Source: JAFAGX01 sp035623335 (GTDB lineage Bacteria > Acidobacteriota > Terriglobia > Terriglobales > Acidobacteriaceae). Taken from it: a stretch of DNA of 64,000 bases. The stretch covers positions 46,433-110,432 of the forward strand of contig DASPTQ010000124.1 in NCBI GenBank assembly GCA_035623335.1, in the 5' to 3' direction. Below, in pieces: positions 26,829-36,812 of the stretch. A program made the translations under genes and the position numbers. The notes beneath the pieces are model-generated. The model was not told the DNA's origin. It searched no databases and saw only the letters and a program-made list of their open reading frames with translations. Position 1 is the stretch's first letter; every line of letters starts with the position of its first letter.

Positions 26829-28220
26829 TCACGGCGTCTGCCTGGCCTGGGACCGCACTTGCTCGAGCAGCGCCTCCGGCGCGTAAGCTTTTCCGCGCGC
26901 TACCACGAGGCGGATTTTCTGCAGATTTCTGACTTCCTCGAGGGGATCGGCATCGAGAACTACCATGTCCGCGAGGCGCCCGGGGGCAATCGTTCCCAGT
27001 TGATCTTCTTTGCCCAGGGCCTGGGCCGCGGTGGAAGTTGCCGCTCGTAGCGCCTCGAGCGGGCTCAGTCCGGATGCGACCAGCAATTCCAGTTCGCGGT
27101 GTAATCCGAATCCCGGCAGTAAGCTGCCAATCCCCGGCCCATCGGTTCCTGCAAGGATTTTGACTCCCGCGTGGTTGCACATGCCGACAAACTGCTCCTG
27201 TTTCCGAAAAGCCTCCGCCGCTATGGTCTGGAGATCGGGCGGAAGGTCGAAGAGGGGATTCTTCGCACCCTTCACAGCCTCCTCTACCGCCGCCGGGGAG
27301 AGATACTGATTGTTGGGATCCTTTCGCTCCGCCTCTAAATTTGGTACCTCGGTCTGCTCCGCGATCACCAGGGTCGGGTCGAGAAAGACTTTGCTCTGGG
27401 CCAGCCGTTCGACGAGCGCCCGCATCTTCTCAGACTCGAGATCGAATCGCTGCCAGAGCATCGGCTCTCGTGTTCCAAGCGGCAGAGGATCGATCTTTGC
27501 GGCCTCTTCCGGGCTCAGCATTTCCCGTCCGGTAACGCGAATGTGTTCCAGTCGGGTCATCCCCAGCTCGACGGCGCGCGTCATGGTCATCGACCGCGGA
27601 ATGTGCCCCGCAACCGGGAGTCCTCGTTCCTTCGCGGTCTCAATGATCACTTTCAGTTCCGGCTCCTTGACATTGTTGTAGACCTTCACGAAGTCCACAC
27701 CCTGATCGGCCAGAAAATTGACGGCGCTTCGCGCTCGCTGCGGGGTATCTACCAACAGGCTCCCCTCTGGCCACACCGGCGGCATGCCATCCAGCAGAGG
27801 ACCGGAAAAGAATAAGCGTGGTCCGAGAAGCTCGCCGCGGGCTAACCGCTCCCTGGTCATCCGCAGCACGGTGATGTTTCCTCCGGGGTTGCGAATCGTG
27901 GTAACGCCGTTCGCCAAGTACAGGGCCAACGGCGTCTCCTCAGCACTCTGGGCGTGAGCGTGGGAATCGATCAGTCCGGGAATGATCCACTTGCCTCCTA
28001 CGTCGACGATCTGCGCGCCCTGAGGAGCGGTCCAGCTGCCTACGGCGCCCACTTGTTCGATCCGCTCGCCCTGGATCACGATCACGCTGTCGCGGATCTC
28101 CTTGGCCGAGGCCACGTCCACCAAGATTCCACCGCGAAGCACGAGTGTGGCGGGGCCGGGTTGCGCCCGAGACATTCCGGCAAGACCGAGCACGAGCGAA
28201 AGAAAGAGCAGACGCTTCAT
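26829..28220 (-). CDS. Exported amidohydrolase (imidazolonepropionase-like)
   Basis: 463 residues from ATG 28220, with GGGAGG upstream, starting with a signal peptide (MKRLLFLSLVLGLAGMSRAQ). The amidohydrolase metal motif IIPGLIDSHAHAQS lies near residue 80, an HIR-type His further on, and AGTDGPGIGS near 370 carries the metal Asp. Family members hydrolyse amide or ester bonds, often cyclic amides or dipeptides such as Xaa-Pro or Xaa-Arg. Substrate is unknown. A second member of the same general type is at 57238. Confidence 0.85.
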   Translation of the reverse strand: MKRLLFLSLVLGLAGMSRAQPGPATLVLRGGILVDVASAKEIRDSVIVIQGERIEQVGAVGSWTAPQGAQIVDVGGKWIIPGLIDSHAHAQSAEETPLALYLANGVTTIRNPGGNITVLRMTRERLARGELLGPRLFFSGPLLDGMPPVWPEGSLLVDTPQRARSAVNFLADQGVDFVKVYNNVKEPELKVIIETAKERGLPVAGHIPRSMTMTRAVELGMTRLEHIRVTGREMLSPEEAAKIDPLPLGTREPMLWQRFDLESEKMRALVERLAQSKVFLDPTLVIAEQTEVPNLEAERKDPNNQYLSPAAVEEAVKGAKNPLFDLPPDLQTIAAEAFRKQEQFVGMCNHAGVKILAGTDGPGIGSLLPGFGLHRELELLVASGLSPLEALRAATSTAAQALGKEDQLGTIAPGRLADMVVLDADPLEEVRNLQKIRLVVARGKAYAPEALLEQVRSQARQTP

Positions 28221-28423
28221 GGCGACCTCCCTGGTTGGAAGCCGGGCCAGTATAGCGCCTGCGCCCTCGGCCGTCATTCCGCACTGGAAAACGATTCTGC
28301 TTCTGGGATTAGCAGCCAAATACGGCGATTAGCACCAGGTTCCGCCGCCTTCTATCGCCAGGCCGGAGGTTGACTAGCCTCGAACCGGGTCCATAAGATA
28401 AACCCGCTCGCAGGTTTGCTGTC

Positions 28424-31249
28424 ATGGTCGGCCAAACCATCTCCCACTACCGCATCGTTGAGAAACTAGGTGGCGGGGGCATGGGTGTCGTCTACAAGGC
28501 TGAGGATCTAACCCTGCACCGGTTTGTCGCCCTGAAGTTTCTGCCCGACGAAGTCGCTAAGGATGCCCAGGCTTTGGCCCGATTTCAGCGCGAGGCCCAG
28601 GCCGCTTCCGCCTTGAACCATCCCAACATCTGCACGATCTATGAGATCGGGCAGCACGCGGGTCAGCCGTTCATCGCGATGGAGTTTCTCGACGGATTGA
28701 CCCTCAAGCAACGAATTGCGGGGCGTCCGCTCGAGAGCGAATTGATTCTCTCCTTGGCCACGGAGATCGCCGATGCGCTCGATGCCGCGCACGCCGGGGG
28801 GATCATTCATCGCGACATCAAGCCGGCCAACATCTTCGTCACCAAGCGCCTACATGCCAAGATTCTTGATTTTGGTCTGGCGAAGGTTGTGAATGCAGCC
28901 AGTTCTTCGACCAACCTCGAAACGGCGGGAACGCAGACGGGTTCCTTCGACGAACAGCATCTGACCAGTCCGGGAACCACACTGGGGACGGTCGCCTACA
29001 TGTCGCCCGAACAGGTGCGCGGGAAGGAACTCGATGCCCGCACCGACCTGTTCTCGTTTGGCGCCGTTCTGTATGAAATGGCCACCGGGACTCTGCCGTT
29101 TCGCGGCGAGACGTCCGGCGTCATCTCCCATGCCATTCTCGAGCGCGTGCCGGTGCCCGCACTTCGCCTGAATCCCGACCTGCCGGCGAAGCTCGAGGAC
29201 ATTATCAATAAAGCGCTCGAAAAGGACCGGGACCTCCGCTACCAGCACGCCTCGGACATGCGTAGCGACTTGAAGCGTCTGCAGCGAGACAGCGGCTCGG
29301 GACAAACCGTGGCGGTGGCTGCCGCCGAGCCGGCGGCTGGACCTCCCGCCGTGCCACTCCCGCCTGCCTCGGGGCAGGCGTCCGGGGGAAGCGCGCCTTC
29401 CGACGCCTCCGCCGCGGTTCACGCCGGTACCTCTACCGTGAGCCCGAGGACGCGGCAGCACCCTTGGAAAATGGCCACAGGAGCCTTCGCCGGGCTGCTC
29501 GTCTTGGCCGCGGCTGCCTACGGGATTTACGCTCTCTTCCTGCGCTTCGGAGCCGCGTCCTTTCAGAACTTCGCCGTCACCCAGATCACCAACACCGGCA
29601 AAGCTTCGCTGGCGGCGATTTCCCCCGATGGCAAGTACATTCTGAATGTGCAGAATGATAACGGCCAGCAGAGCCTGTGGCTGCGCAACGTGCCCACGGG
29701 CAGCGACACGCAGATCATTCCGCCCGCCCCCGGCATCTACCGCAATCTGGCCTTCTCTCCCGATGGCAATCATGTGTACTTCGAGAAGGCCGCGAACGCC
29801 CAGGGCACGGAGTTCATTCTCTATCGTGCGCCAGTGCTGGGAGGCGTGCCCAAGGCGCTCGTCAACGACATTGATACTGACATCACGTTTTCCCCCGATG
29901 GGCAACGTATCGCTTACGCCCGCGCGAACGACCCGGAGGTGGGAAAATACCGCCTGCTGACGGCGAATCCCGATGGCAGCGACGAGACCATCCTGCACAT
30001 CGCGCAACCCCGGGGAACACCTCCCCTGAACATCAGCTGGTCGCCCGACGGAAAGCAAATCGCCTATTCCTCTTTGTCCTCCGGAGATGCTCTCAGCTAC
30101 GTCGAGACTTTTTATCTGGCCTCCAAGAAGGTTCGAACTCTGGCGGCACCCAAGGACGCTGCAGTCTCTGAGTTGAAGTGGTTGCCAGGCGGGCGATCTC
30201 TGCTCGTAGTCTTCGGCCGCAGAGGCGAGGGCTTCTCGCGCTCACATCTGGGCCTGCTTTCGACCGATGGCAAGCTCGAGTCCATTACCCGCGATACCAA
30301 CCGCTATCAAACTTTGACTCTTTCCGCGGATGGCAAGAGCGCCGCCACCGTGCAAGTCAAGACCACGCGCAGCCTTGCGCTGCTCGAAGCCGACGACTGG
30401 AAGAAAACCGCCCCCACCCCCAGCCTGCTTCAAGTTGCCGATCCGGCCATGGTGCAATGGACCGGGGACGGGAAGCTCCTGGTTTCCGATGGGCAGAAGA
30501 TCACCCGCGTGGATCCCGATGGCCAGAACCAGACGGTGCTGGTCAGCGACCCGGCTGCAGTTATTGTGGGGTTCTCCCCTTGCGGCAATCGTTACCTGGT
30601 GCTTTCCTGGGCTTTCCATCAGGGCAATGCCATCGTCCTTTGGCGCACCAATGCGGATGGCTCCGCTCCCCGCCAACTTACCTCCCGATTCTTTGACATG
30701 AGTCCTGTCTGCTCGCCCGATGGAAAGTGGGTGTACTACCTCGATCGGACGGTGAATCGCGTGATGCGCGTGCCGGTCGATGGCGGACAGACAGAAAGCC
30801 TTTCTCTCCCCTCAGTCCCCAACAGCTTCGGAATCGACAGCCTCAGCTTTGTCTCTGAGGATGGGAAATATCTTTCGTTGGTTGTGGACATCAACGACCC
30901 AGCCACTTCGGAAGCCGGTGCTCAACTGCAGACGGTGGGTTTGGAGAGCGGTTCAGCCGCTTCCTTTCGCCTGCTACCCCTAGACCGGCGCTTCGCCTCA
31001 GCCCGCGCGTTCAACCCGGCGCGGGTTCAATTGCAGCCCGGCGAAAACTCCGTGGTCTACCCGATTGACGAAAATGGCGTCGGCAACCTCTGGGTCCAGC
31101 CGCTCGATGGTTCCCCCGGTCACCTACTGACTCACTCCGGCTCAGAGCTGATCACCGATTTCCACTGGTCGCCCGACGGGAAACACCTGGCCGTGGTCCG
31201 CGAGCACGATGTCGCCGACGTGGTGCTGCTCAATGAAGGCAAGCCATGA
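28424..31249 (+). CDS. Ser/Thr protein kinase with membrane span and PD40/WD-like propeller
   Basis: 941 residues. Residues about 8-285 are a eukaryotic-type kinase domain: GGGGMGVVYKA, VALKFL (Lys about 38), HRDIKPANIF (about 128-137), DFGLAKV (about 149). All catalytic residues are present. A proline-rich linker leads to one transmembrane helix near 350-372 (AFAGLLVLAAAAYGIYALFL). The remainder is repeats like ISPDGKYILN, FSPDGNHVYF, WSPDGKQIAY, the PD40 propeller usually placed outside the membrane. It could sense an extracellular signal and phosphorylate internal targets. Target proteins are not identifiable from the window. Confidence 0.9.
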   Translation: MVGQTISHYRIVEKLGGGGMGVVYKAEDLTLHRFVALKFLPDEVAKDAQALARFQREAQAASALNHPNICTIYEIGQHAGQPFIAMEFLDGLTLKQRIAGRPLESELILSLATEIADALDAAHAGGIIHRDIKPANIFVTKRLHAKILDFGLAKVVNAASSSTNLETAGTQTGSFDEQHLTSPGTTLGTVAYMSPEQVRGKELDARTDLFSFGAVLYEMATGTLPFRGETSGVISHAILERVPVPALRLNPDLPAKLEDIINKALEKDRDLRYQHASDMRSDLKRLQRDSGSGQTVAVAAAEPAAGPPAVPLPPASGQASGGSAPSDASAAVHAGTSTVSPRTRQHPWKMATGAFAGLLVLAAAAYGIYALFLRFGAASFQNFAVTQITNTGKASLAAISPDGKYILNVQNDNGQQSLWLRNVPTGSDTQIIPPAPGIYRNLAFSPDGNHVYFEKAANAQGTEFILYRAPVLGGVPKALVNDIDTDITFSPDGQRIAYARANDPEVGKYRLLTANPDGSDETILHIAQPRGTPPLNISWSPDGKQIAYSSLSSGDALSYVETFYLASKKVRTLAAPKDAAVSELKWLPGGRSLLVVFGRRGEGFSRSHLGLLSTDGKLESITRDTNRYQTLTLSADGKSAATVQVKTTRSLALLEADDWKKTAPTPSLLQVADPAMVQWTGDGKLLVSDGQKITRVDPDGQNQTVLVSDPAAVIVGFSPCGNRYLVLSWAFHQGNAIVLWRTNADGSAPRQLTSRFFDMSPVCSPDGKWVYYLDRTVNRVMRVPVDGGQTESLSLPSVPNSFGIDSLSFVSEDGKYLSLVVDINDPATSEAGAQLQTVGLESGSAASFRLLPLDRRFASARAFNPARVQLQPGENSVVYPIDENGVGNLWVQPLDGSPGHLLTHSGSELITDFHWSPDGKHLAVVREHDVADVVLLNEGKP

Positions 31250-31345
31250 GCCTAGATCTGCCCCCACCGCGACAGACATCGCGAATCTTTCCTGAGCCTC
31301 TTAGGCAGCTGGCGAAACGCCTCCTCACTGTTGGCTCGGTGCTCG

Positions 31346-32470
31346 CTAGGGTGATAACCAGGGAAAGGCAAACCCCCTGAACTTCGGCCAGAGCCGCCGG
31401 GTTGGCCGAGATAGCGCCACGTTGGGGTTGAGCAGATGCTGTCCGATGTCGTCGACACCAGCGGCGGTCCCGGCGTTCGATAACACCACCACAGCGATGC
31501 GTTCGTTCGGCTCGTACCCGAGAAAGGATCGGAATCCGCCCGTGCCACCGTTGTGCCAAATCACCTCTTTACCATCGCGCGTCGAGATGTGCCAGGCCAG
31601 AGCGATTTCCAGTCCTGGAATTCCTGTTGGGTAACGTACGGCGAGCGTGGCTACCATCGCGGCAGCAAGCGGCGATGGGACATAGCCGAGAACTGCCGCC
31701 AGGAAGGTCAACAGGTCGCGAGCGGTGGAGCGCAAGGCACCGGCTCCGGCCAGCGTCGGCAGATCCCACATGGGCGTAGGGTGCAAGGCTCGGTCGTATC
31801 CTTCCGCCAGTTGCGCCTTCATCTCTTCGGAAAGCGTGATCCGGGTGCTATTCAGGCCGAGAGGATCCGCAATCCGAGTTCGCACCAACTGCTCATAACT
31901 TACCCCTGCGCGGCGCGCCAGAAGATGACCCAGCAATCCTCCCCCCAAGTTTGAATACAAATATTGTGAACCGATATCACGCGTCAGCCGACAGCTCGAC
32001 AGGAATTGATAAAGCTGGTCGATCGAATAGTCGGCATAGGGATTCGCCTGATTCTTAGGACTCAGGTTGGACGGAAGGCGAGGCAGGCCGGACCGGTGCG
32101 TTGCCAGTTCCTCGAGGGTAATCTGCCTTCCACCACGCCGAGGCATTTTGATCCCGGGAGGCAGGTATTTTTCCGCGGGATCCGAGAGCGAGATTTCGCC
32201 GTGGTCGACCATGTCCGCCAGAACGAGCGAGGTGAATACTTTCGTGGCGGAGCCGATTTCGAAAACGGAATTCTCCTTTGGTGTCCGCCGGTCATCCTTA
32301 CCTAGCCTTCCGTAGGCAAGGATCCTGCGCCCGCTCGGCTCAAGCACCCCGACGACGAGGCCGACGCTTTGTCTCTGCTGGTCGATTCGCTCGCGGAGAA
32401 TGCCGCGGATTGCGGAATCAGAGGGCACCGGCGAATCGAGAGGCTCAGTCATTAAGCCTTGGGAAGGCAT
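31346..32470 (-). CDS. Serine hydrolase, class C beta-lactamase family
   Basis: 374 residues; a second Met at 32452 has a slightly better ribosome context. The nucleophile motif FEIGSATKVFTSLVL (SxxK) lies near residue 70, YLYSNLGGGLLG carries the Tyr-x-Asn element near 168, and HNGGTGGF near 320 is the third motif of AmpC/EstB-like enzymes. The family includes esterases, D-aminopeptidases and beta-lactamases. The absence of a clear signal peptide and the closing segments suggest an esterase or peptidase rather than an antibiotic resistance enzyme, but this is an inference. It converges with the kinase gene. Confidence 0.85.
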   Translation of the reverse strand: MPSQGLMTEPLDSPVPSDSAIRGILRERIDQQRQSVGLVVGVLEPSGRRILAYGRLGKDDRRTPKENSVFEIGSATKVFTSLVLADMVDHGEISLSDPAEKYLPPGIKMPRRGGRQITLEELATHRSGLPRLPSNLSPKNQANPYADYSIDQLYQFLSSCRLTRDIGSQYLYSNLGGGLLGHLLARRAGVSYEQLVRTRIADPLGLNSTRITLSEEMKAQLAEGYDRALHPTPMWDLPTLAGAGALRSTARDLLTFLAAVLGYVPSPLAAAMVATLAVRYPTGIPGLEIALAWHISTRDGKEVIWHNGGTGGFRSFLGYEPNERIAVVVLSNAGTAAGVDDIGQHLLNPNVALSRPTRRLWPKFRGFAFPWLSP

Positions 32471-32573
32471 CGGAGGTGTCTAGAGCTTTCTGGGAAGGGA
32501 GTAAAGGGTACAATCATTCGAACCCTAGGCTATCTTCAGCGGTGGGGTGAAACTAGCATCGCGAGACTTACCT

Positions 32574-34151
32574 CTAGCGTACCTCCCAAACGGTATCGAG
32601 TACCGTGCCGTCGACCCATTTGACAACGGCGACGGGGCGCTGGCTCCGTCTGCGGCGGGCCGGCTCGCCGCCACAGATACGCTCGACTTCTTTCTTGATG
32701 TCCTGAATCGGCCGGATGGGTAAGTCTGACCCTTTCACGGCGTCCACGAGATCTTGGCGGCGAGGGTTGATGGCAATGCCCCGCTCGGTGACCACCACGT
32801 CGATCAACTCGCCCGGCCCGGTGAGGGTGGTTACCTCGTCCACGATCACCGGGATGCGGTCGCGAAAGGACGGCAGGGCGAGGATCGTGCAGCCAGCCGC
32901 CAGGCAATTCTGCCATCCTCCAATGCCGTGCAGGAGCCGGCCGTCGGAGTGCGTCACCACGTTGGCGTTGAAGTGAACGTCGACTTCGGTCGCGCCCAGA
33001 ACGACCGCGTCCACCATCGAGGCAAAGTTGCCTTTCCCGTGGTAATTGTAGGAAGTGAACGGCGATGTGGCCACGTGGCGGGGATCGCTGGCAATCGATT
33101 TCACGCCATCCAGGTCGAAGGTCTGGCCATCGAGGATGTAATCGGTCAATCCTTCCTGCAACAACTCCACCAGATAGCGCGTGGATCCGCCGCGAACAAA
33201 ACGCGCTTTCACTCCATCCTGTTTCATCAGGCGGCGCAGGTAATCGACGAAGGCGAGCGCGATCCCCCCGGCTCCCGCTTGGAACGAAAAGCCGTTGCGC
33301 ATGATGCCGGACTCGCGCAGAAAGCCGGCCACCAGCTCGGCAATGCGCAGCCGGTCCGGAGAGCGCGTGATCTCGGTGGTTCCGGAGACGATCTTGGACG
33401 GATCTCCGATCGAATCCACCACCACCACGAAATCCACGTTATTTCCCTGAATCTGCCAAGGGATACAAGGGAAAGGAACCAGAGTATCCGTGACCACGAT
33501 GACGCGGTCGGCATAGACCGAGTCCGCCAGCGCGAATCCGAGCGAACCGCAGGCCGACTTGCCGTGGGAACCGTCGGCATTGCCGAAGGTGTCGGCGGTA
33601 GGGGCGGCGATGATGGCAATGTCGATGTGCACCTCGCCATCCTGGATCGCCTGCCAACGGCCGCCGTGGGAACGCAACACGCCCAAGCCGCGCATTTTGC
33701 CTTGCGTGCAATAATCGCCCAGCGGGCCGTTCAGGCTGCCTTCGATATGGTGAATGACGCCGTTGGCCATCAACTCGATGGCTCCCTTTTGCGAAGGGAA
33801 AGAGGCGCTGGGAAACCAGGTCAGGTCCTTGGCACCCAGGCGCGCCGCCGCCTCGAGCGCCAGCAAGGCGACCCGGTCGCCGTCGCGAAGGTGATGGTGG
33901 CTGGAGATCACCATTCCGTCTTCCAAGCCGCAATTGCGCAGCGCAGTTTGAAGATCCGGCACCTGCTTGTCGCCGTTTTCCGGGTAGGCGCTGCTCGAGC
34001 GCACGGGAGGGCCGGCCTTTCGGCCGTGCGGTCGGTATTGCCCCACCCCCAAATAGGGAACTTGGGGCTTGCTGTTGACCATGGTCGGGACCATGCGTCC
34101 CATGGCATTTTGCGCGAAATCGGAGCGAGCCGACACTTGCTTCCCCACCAC
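32574..34151 (-). CDS. citF: Citrate lyase alpha subunit (citrate/acyl-ACP transferase) CitF-like
   Basis: 525 residues from a GTG at 34151. The family signature SSHHHLRDGDRVALL, GVIHHIEGSLNGPLGDYC and SHGGRWQAIQDGEVHIDIAI, NADGSHGKSACGSLGFAL and VVTDTLVPFPCIPWQIQGNN are all in the order found in CitF. CitF moves the acetyl group between citrate and the acyl carrier protein in citrate lyase. The frame lies 39 bp after the CitDE fusion gene, so the two should be co-transcribed. No citC, citX or citG maturation genes are in the window. Low-complexity arginine-rich stretch near the end (GGEPARRRRSQRPVAVVKWV). Confidence 0.88.
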   Translation of the reverse strand: MVGKQVSARSDFAQNAMGRMVPTMVNSKPQVPYLGVGQYRPHGRKAGPPVRSSSAYPENGDKQVPDLQTALRNCGLEDGMVISSHHHLRDGDRVALLALEAAARLGAKDLTWFPSASFPSQKGAIELMANGVIHHIEGSLNGPLGDYCTQGKMRGLGVLRSHGGRWQAIQDGEVHIDIAIIAAPTADTFGNADGSHGKSACGSLGFALADSVYADRVIVVTDTLVPFPCIPWQIQGNNVDFVVVVDSIGDPSKIVSGTTEITRSPDRLRIAELVAGFLRESGIMRNGFSFQAGAGGIALAFVDYLRRLMKQDGVKARFVRGGSTRYLVELLQEGLTDYILDGQTFDLDGVKSIASDPRHVATSPFTSYNYHGKGNFASMVDAVVLGATEVDVHFNANVVTHSDGRLLHGIGGWQNCLAAGCTILALPSFRDRIPVIVDEVTTLTGPGELIDVVVTERGIAINPRRQDLVDAVKGSDLPIRPIQDIKKEVERICGGEPARRRRSQRPVAVVKWVDGTVLDTVWEVR

Positions 34152-34190
34152 TGAATCACCCCACCCTAGTACCCAAAGGAGACCCGAAAC

Positions 34191-35399
34191 TTAGGCCTTT
34201 GCCTGTTTGGCTCGCGCCACCAGCTTGCGCGCGCGTTCGACGACGGGAGGATCGATCATCTTTGACCCCAGACTGACCACGCCCAAGCCGCGCCGCTCAG
34301 CCTCCTCAAAGGCGGTCACAATCTTCATGGCCTTCTCGATTTCAGCCGGCGACGGTTGAAAGGCTTGGTGAACCACCCGAATCTGGCTGGGATGAATGCA
34401 CCCCATGCCATCGAACCCCAGGGCGCGAGACTGCTCCGCCCAGCGAGCCAGCCCCTCCAGGTCGGCAACGTCGGGAAAAACCGAATCGCTGGCCTGAAGG
34501 GCGGCGGCTTTTGCGGCGTTCACCAGGCGGGCGCGCGCATAGAAGGATTCCCGCCCTTCCGAGGTTTTCACCACCCCGACGTCCGCCGTGTAGTCCTCAA
34601 GGCCAATGGTCAGCCCAACGACATTGGGAGAGGCAGTGGCAATGGCGAATGCGTTTTCGATTCCGAGCGCCGATTCGAGGATCGGCAGTATCCAGACCGG
34701 GCGGTCGAGCCCGTGACGAGTTTTCAACTCGCCGATCGCACCATCCACTTCCACCAGCTGTTCGGGCCGTTCGGCTTTGGGAAGAAGCACAAGGTCGGGT
34801 GCTTCGGGAATCACTTCGCGCAAATCTTCGAGCCCGAGAGGCAGGGGATTGATCCTCACCGTGCGCTCGCAGCCGGCGAAATCGACTGCCCGCAGGGCGT
34901 TGCGCACCAGGATTCGGGCGGCGTCCTTTTCGGCATGATGAACCGAATCTTCAAGATCCAAGATGATGGCGTCGGGCGCCTGCAATCCGGCGTTCACGAA
35001 GTACTTGGGTTCTGCACCCGGCAGATACAGGCGGGAGCGCCGCAGGCGATCCCGGGGCGAAGGCTCAGGAAGCGGAATCTTCTCCGGCAGAGCTGGGCTG
35101 CCGTTCCCCAGGCCGGCCCGCTTCGCCGCCGTCTCCAGGCGCGCAGAGATGACGAACGGGAGCGCGCCCTCGTCATGAATCGCCACCCGGGCGTGCTTGA
35201 CCCCGAGATTCTCGAGAACGGCGCGTGCCTGGCGGAGGATGGAATCTCCGTAGTAGGGGCCGACCCGCGATTCGAGCGCAATCTCCAACCCGCCACGTTC
35301 GCGGGGCTCAATCCCGACATGCAGGTCGGAACGGACATCTTTGCCCCAACGTCCCGCCTCGGCCACGGAGACATCCGTGATCGCATTCGAGCTGCTCAT
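34191..35399 (-). CDS. CitD-CitE fusion: acyl carrier and beta-lyase of citrate lyase family
   Basis: 402 residues from ATG 35399. Residues about 14-97 resemble the citrate lyase acyl carrier CitD (HVGIEPRERGGLEIALESRV, ARVAIHDEGALPFVISARLE). Ser24 (RSD) aligns roughly with the prosthetic-group serine. After a Pro-rich linker (about 98-118), residues 119-402 are a CitE/HpcH-type lyase, with RSRLYLPGAEPKYF, DAIILDLEDSVHHAEKDAA, ILPILESALGIENAFAI and GCIHPSQIRVVHQAF. The lyase cleaves citryl-type thioesters. The fusion of two normally separate subunits is unusual. The fused order is carrier then lyase, opposite a possible ligase-first arrangement. The start has no strong ribosome site. Confidence 0.85.
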   Translation of the reverse strand: MSSSNAITDVSVAEAGRWGKDVRSDLHVGIEPRERGGLEIALESRVGPYYGDSILRQARAVLENLGVKHARVAIHDEGALPFVISARLETAAKRAGLGNGSPALPEKIPLPEPSPRDRLRRSRLYLPGAEPKYFVNAGLQAPDAIILDLEDSVHHAEKDAARILVRNALRAVDFAGCERTVRINPLPLGLEDLREVIPEAPDLVLLPKAERPEQLVEVDGAIGELKTRHGLDRPVWILPILESALGIENAFAIATASPNVVGLTIGLEDYTADVGVVKTSEGRESFYARARLVNAAKAAALQASDSVFPDVADLEGLARWAEQSRALGFDGMGCIHPSQIRVVHQAFQPSPAEIEKAMKIVTAFEEAERRGLGVVSLGSKMIDPPVVERARKLVARAKQAKA

Positions 35400-35571
35400 T
35401 CCAAATGACACAGTACTTGCCGAACCCCGCGGAGTCAAGATATGGCGGCAAGGACTCGCCCAGGCTGAAGGCCAAGCACAAGGTCTTCGCCAACCAAGGG
35501 CGGTCGAGCGGAAAGAAACGTGGACTAAGGCAATCGAATCTCGTCGAGCCTTTCGCAGGCTTCGAGGTGCT

Positions 35572-36669
35572 TTACTTCAGATGATCGCCCAGTTTCCCGG
35601 CGCCGAGGGGATTGGTCATCGCTTCCACCTCCTCGAAGTCAGTCTTTCCGTCTCCATCCGTGTCGGGATTGTTGGCGCTGGTGTTGAAGAATTGGATCTC
35701 CTGCAAATCAGACAGGCCGTCTCCGTCGGAGTCGAGAGCATAGATATTGATCCCGGGGATGAAATCATAGTCCTCAATCTTGTGGAAGCACTGCTGTTTG
35801 GCCTCGGGCAGCACCTTGCTGTTCTCGATGGACTGGCAAATCTGCGGATCACCGATCAGTTCGACCACGTTCAGCTTGCACTGCGTCTGTTGCATCTTGA
35901 TGTTGTCGGCGAAGAAGGCCTTTTGCTGTGCCGGAACCAGATTGCCAATGCGGTCGCACAAGCTGGCCTTCCGCCGCAGCTGTCGAAAACAGCTCCAATG
36001 AGCGTTTTCATTCATCCCCTGCAACGGTGGCTCCCCCGGCACAACGTTCTCTTGTGAAAAATTACAGTGGAACTGCACGCCCTGGTATTTCTGCTCCTGG
36101 GCGCTGTCGATGGCTTCGAAAAGCGGCCGGGGATCGTTGTACGTAAAAGACTTCGTCCGGTAAAGCTTCCACTCGCCGCGGATTCGCTTGAAGAGCAGGA
36201 GCTCGTATTGCCGCTTCTGGATCGGCCGGTTGTTGGCCAATCGGAATCCTTTGGGCACCTGGCTTGGATCAACCTTCATTTGGAATAGGTCTCCGCGGCT
36301 ATAGCCCTGGATGGCAAGTACTCCCCGGTCTCCCACTATTTTTTCATTGACGAACTCGACCGACTCCGGCTGAGTTTTGTCGAGCAGGTCGAGCAGCGCA
36401 CTCTGCTGCTTCTCGTCCATCCCATCCTTCAGCTTCGCCAGCTGCTGCTTGCCCGTCGAGTCCGCGGAAAGTGCCAGCAGTTTGTCCACATCGTGGGTCT
36501 CGATCGCGATGAGATAGTGGTGGTACACGGAGAAAAGAACGCTTGCGCGCGGCGGCCTAGATTGCGCTTCGAGGCCGGTTGCCACAACCAGCAACCAGAG
36601 CAAACCAATCGAGCCTGTCTTGCGGCCGGACACAGCTGAACACCAGGCGTTCGATCGAGCCGAGGGCAT
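35572..36669 (-). CDS. Exported protein with Ca-binding type 3 thrombospondin-like repeats
   Basis: 365 residues from ATG 36669 (a further upstream ATG exists at 36702). The N-terminus has a hydrophobic core SIGLLWLLVVATGLEA that could be a signal peptide, though it is preceded by an unusually long basic region. The middle is of unknown fold and has six cysteines in the second half. The C-terminus holds two Ca-binding loops, DSDGDGLSDLQEIQFFN and DTDGDGKTDFEEVEAMT, typical of type 3 thrombospondin repeats. Exported or surface-exposed protein is likely. It sits between CitDE and the recombinase with no metabolic link. Confidence 0.7.
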   Translation of the reverse strand: MPSARSNAWCSAVSGRKTGSIGLLWLLVVATGLEAQSRPPRASVLFSVYHHYLIAIETHDVDKLLALSADSTGKQQLAKLKDGMDEKQQSALLDLLDKTQPESVEFVNEKIVGDRGVLAIQGYSRGDLFQMKVDPSQVPKGFRLANNRPIQKRQYELLLFKRIRGEWKLYRTKSFTYNDPRPLFEAIDSAQEQKYQGVQFHCNFSQENVVPGEPPLQGMNENAHWSCFRQLRRKASLCDRIGNLVPAQQKAFFADNIKMQQTQCKLNVVELIGDPQICQSIENSKVLPEAKQQCFHKIEDYDFIPGINIYALDSDGDGLSDLQEIQFFNTSANNPDTDGDGKTDFEEVEAMTNPLGAGKLGDHLK

Positions 36670-36812
36670 GCGCGCATCGTAGGGTAGCGGCCAAAGCGTC
36701 ACAAGTTACGTTCGTGTTTTGCCCGATCCGACGGACGCCGTCAGACAACGGGATCGCACCCGCCGGCGCGGACCATGAACAGCGGATTCCTGAGACACAC
36801 CCCTAGGTGGTG

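Noticed and set aside
32754..34154. Long open frame on the plus strand opposite citF
   Set aside because: It is a shadow of the well-supported CitF gene; composition is Arg/His/Gly-rich and without motifs.
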